A program made the translations under genes and the position numbers. Below the pieces are notes generated by a model. That model was not told the DNA's origin and did not search any database. It worked only from the letters and a program-made list of their open reading frames with translations. DNA of 64,000 nt from Gymnorhina tibicen (Eukaryota > Chordata > Aves > Passeriformes > Artamidae): positions 210,797-274,796 of the forward strand of contig VXAZ01002385.1 of the NCBI GenBank assembly GCA_013399875.1. Reading direction: 5' to 3'. Every line of letters starts with the position of its first letter. Position 1 is the first letter of the stretch. This document shows, in pieces, positions 61,355 through 64,000 of the stretch.

Positions 61355-63194
61355 CTGACGCAGTGGGGAGAGGAAATAAAACAGAAATGCAAAGAACGAG
61401 ATCAATTAGTCAGCAGGCAGTGAATTAAGACTTCTACAGATTAATTCGCTTGCAAATAAAACCCTCAAATACTCAACTACTCTCTCTGGATTGCCACTGT
61501 ATTATGGTTTATTAAGCAGTAAAGAGTTTCTCTTGTTAGCCTGATTGACTTTATAAAGCTCTGTATCAGAGATCAGAAAAGACTTGGAGACAAGACAGAA
61601 CGTGGCTTTCTCTGGTGCCCAGGGTCTAATGATCTTTAGGGCAAAGGTTGCACCCAAAAAAGGTTGGACCTATAATCACGGAGGTCTTTTCCAACCTCAA
61701 TTCTTCCATTATTCTTTGAAATTATATCCCACGTGGAGATACAGGCCTGATTCACCTTTCCTGTCAGGACAGAGGTTTGACTACAGGCCCCACGTTCAAC
61801 CATCAGAGAGCCAAAAAGAAGGCAGCAGGGAGATAACAGGAGATATTTTCTGAGTGGAGGTTGGGAGGTCTCAGAGGAGCATTCCACGGTGAGGACGAGG
61901 GGCCTTCCCGAGGTGGTGGTGAGCTAAGGGGAGCCAGGACAGCACCCACAAAGGGCTGTGTGCAGGTTCAGCTGCCAAGAGCACGCCGAGGGTTAAGGCA
62001 GAACTGCAAGCCCAGCTCGGCAGTAATGAGCTCTCCATGCATCTGCTGGAGCAGGCTCGGTTGGAGTGCTGCAAGGCCAAGGTTTGTTCCAGTAAATCTC
62101 CCCTGGCAGAGGTACCACCAGCCCAGCAGGCCTCTCTGGAGCTTCCTGTAGCTCTGCAGGCTGGAGGCAGCAGAGCAGCCCCACGTTCCTCCCCAAACCC
62201 CACAGGCTGCCCCTGTCCAGCTCTGTCACTCAGAACCCCCAGCTCTCCGAGCCCTGCTCTGCATCCAGAGCCATCCTGGGGCAGCTTTGCCCTGCTGCTC
62301 CAGGAAGGGCAGGAAAGCAGCTCATTGCTTGCTGTGAGCTGCAGAAGCTGCTGTAAAAAACTGGATGTCTACGCTCCCTCAGTTCATTCCTCATCCATTC
62401 TGGGGCTTCAGGCACAGCCATCTAATTCCAATTAATTTTTTCCCCATCTAAATACCTTCAAGGAGCAGCTGCCTGAGGTCTGCTGCTTTAGGTCTGGTCT
62501 CTGTGCCATTTTTATTCCCTCTTTGCCTTTTCTGTGACTTACTCTGGGTTACACCAGTCTCTGGGTTTGATTCAAAGGAGATTGTTCGAAATCAAGTGTG
62601 GTTTGACTCCTTTTCTGAAAGCTGAAAACTTGCAAAAAGTCTTTCAGTCTCCTCTTCTGTGCAATGGGGCTAATCTCATGTTAGAAAAATGTCAACTGCT
62701 ACTGTGTGAAATATAATTTATGGACATACCAGCATTCATACGATAAATTCAGAAGTCAGACAAAACACTGCAAAATATTCATCACTAATGAAGCTGTTTG
62801 CTTTTTACAGCATAGTTTTCCCCTGAAAGAAAAGCTGCACTGAAACTGAAGTGTTATATGGCAATACTTGAGTTTTATGGGGAAAAATATCCCCACAACT
62901 TCTTCCTGCCTCCAGCTCTGGCCAGACAGTTTGCTGTCCTTCCTGTGTCTTTTCCCCGCTTTTCTGCAGCGTTAGCAAGAGTAGCTGGGGCAGGCAGAGG
63001 GGCAGCTCTGCACACCTGGAGGTTCAGACAGAAAGGGACCTAAAGCCAACCCCCAGCCCCAGCCACGCTGGGTGGTCACTTCAGACAGGCAACGGAAGGA
63101 GAGGAAACCCCTCGAGAAGCCTCGAGCAGGGCACTCAGGGGCCTGTGCCCTGTCCGAGCTCTGCCGAGCGCTCGGGGACCGAGGCCTCCCTCAC
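61355..63194 (-). other. ANTXR1 intron, 1.8 kb
   Basis: A GT-AG intron between the two vWA exons. It holds a CR1 3'-end fragment at about 61620-61715 and otherwise appears to be unique sequence. No coding potential is supported. Confidence 0.85.
61620..61715 (+). mobile_element. CR1 LINE 3' terminus, short
   Basis: Plus-strand motifs AAGGTTGGACCTATAATCAC, GGAGGTCTTTTCCAACCTCA and ATTCTTCCATTATTCTTTG match the extreme 3' end of CR1. Confidence 0.8.
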
Positions 63195-63263
63195 CTGGGT
63201 CTCGTTGAAGTCCTTCACGCCCACACAATACACGGTGGCTCCCAGGTCCCGCGAGCGATTCGC
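63195..63263 (-). CDS. ANTXR1: ANTXR1 exon, C-terminal part of vWA domain (probable exon 7)
   Basis: This 69-bp, phase 0-0 exon encodes 23 residues running from ANRSRDLGA through VYCVGVKDF to NETQ, about residues 165-187 of the human protein. It supplies a late beta-strand (ATVYCVGV) and adjoining helix region of the vWA fold. The metal-binding MIDAS residues of that fold are encoded further upstream, outside the window. The acceptor is ttccag before GCG and the donor is gtgagg after CAG. It is the first exon visible from the gene's 5' side; I found no further exon between it and base 64000. Confidence 0.95.
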
Positions 63264-64000
63264 CTGGAACGGGGAGAGGAGGCGGGACAAGGTTACCAAG
63301 GGATGGGAGGCAGCTTCCTGAGAGCTCTGAATCAAAAATTCGCTCTTTCTCTGCAAAATGAGCAAAGGGGGAGCTTATCAAAAGAGGACTTGAACAGTTT
63401 TCCTCCCTGATTCTGTAAAATCAGGTTTTATCTGCTGCTAGGGTTGCTATTGTTGAGTAAAGCAACTCCCAAGGTACTTTTAAATTGGATTTTTAAAACC
63501 TAATTACTTCACCTTTCTAGCTCCTCCAGCTTCCCAAAAGATGTCAGACAGGCCAAATCAGTTTTCCTTTCATCATTTGGGGCACATCCCAGTACAACAG
63601 TAACCTAAAACGCTTTCGTGTTTTCTGTTTCAGACAGGTGTGCCTGGCCTCGTGCTATCCAGAGGTGAGAGACAGACACCCCATTCCACCTGCCCTAACA
63701 CTGCAGCACTCCCAGTGCTCACACAGCATCCTGAACTAGAGGGAGAGCATCCTCAGCTTTGATTTTCCCAGCTTTCATTGAAGCTGCATTTACCATTCCA
63801 ACGGCAACTGCTCCAAATGCCTATGTGTGGATTTAGTCATTTAATTGTATTTCAGTAGAACAAGAACACCTGAGCTGACTGAAATCTCCTTCCCAGAAGA
63901 GATTAGACTGTCAGATTGTATGGGAAGACTGTAGCAATGCAAGTTGTTCAGCAGCAAAGTGCTTTTTTAGCAGAAAAGCATCATTCCAGTTTTACTCGGG
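63264..64000 (-). other. ANTXR1 intron, 3' portion only
   Basis: This is intron sequence upstream (in gene sense) of the first visible exon. I looked for the preceding vWA exon, which would encode the TDGE region, and did not find it here. I see no repeat or other feature in this stretch. Confidence 0.8.

Overview
This window is vertebrate nuclear DNA, most likely from a bird. It carries one recognisable protein-coding gene, read on the minus strand: ANTXR1 (anthrax toxin receptor 1, also called tumour endothelial marker 8, TEM8), a host cell-adhesion receptor. Twelve coding exons are visible between positions 63263 and 1. All join in frame through GT-AG introns, and together they encode everything from the last part of the von Willebrand factor A (vWA) domain to the start of the proline-rich C-terminal tail. 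The 5' exons (signal peptide, most of vWA) lie beyond base 64000. The last exon is cut by base 1 after 28 codons. If the gene has the 18 coding exons I recall for the human gene, these are exons 7-18. The bird assignment rests on several CR1 LINE 3'-end fragments of avian type, sparse repeats overall, GC-rich minisatellites and compact introns; a non-avian reptile is less likely but not excluded.

Layout from the gene's 5' side (right) to 3' side (left): two exons at 63.2 and 61.3 kb finish the vWA domain. Four exons at 55.0, 53.0, 46.3 and 46.0 kb encode the membrane-proximal Ig-like extracellular domain. One exon at 37.6 kb encodes the transmembrane helix. A 42-bp micro-exon at 28.7 kb encodes the juxtamembrane stretch. 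Exons at 21.4, 20.8 and 14.6 kb encode the cytoplasmic domain, and the exon at 1-86 begins the proline-rich tail. Exon lengths give an unbroken frame with no frameshift, stop or missing exon, so the gene looks intact.

The remaining ~98% is intron. It holds CR1 fragments in both orientations, several unrelated minisatellites (units of about 9, 22, 32, 34, 41, 49 and 50-70 bp), dinucleotide repeats, a CpG-island-like stretch just upstream (in gene sense) of the 55.0 kb exon, and an 865-bp assembly gap inside a (TG)-containing tandem array. I found no tRNA, rRNA, CRISPR array or second convincing protein gene. The longer open reading frames are artefacts of tandem repeats, of the gap, or of GC-rich intron.

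I see no clear evidence of an undescribed biological system. The items most worth a second look are the 34-bp minisatellite with 18 identical consecutive units and CpG-rich flanks, the CpG-rich stretch beside the 55.0 kb exon with its gap-breaking repeat, a cluster of TAAT-core sites at 58.1-58.3 kb, and two places where reading past a splice donor would give a plausible alternative receptor terminus.
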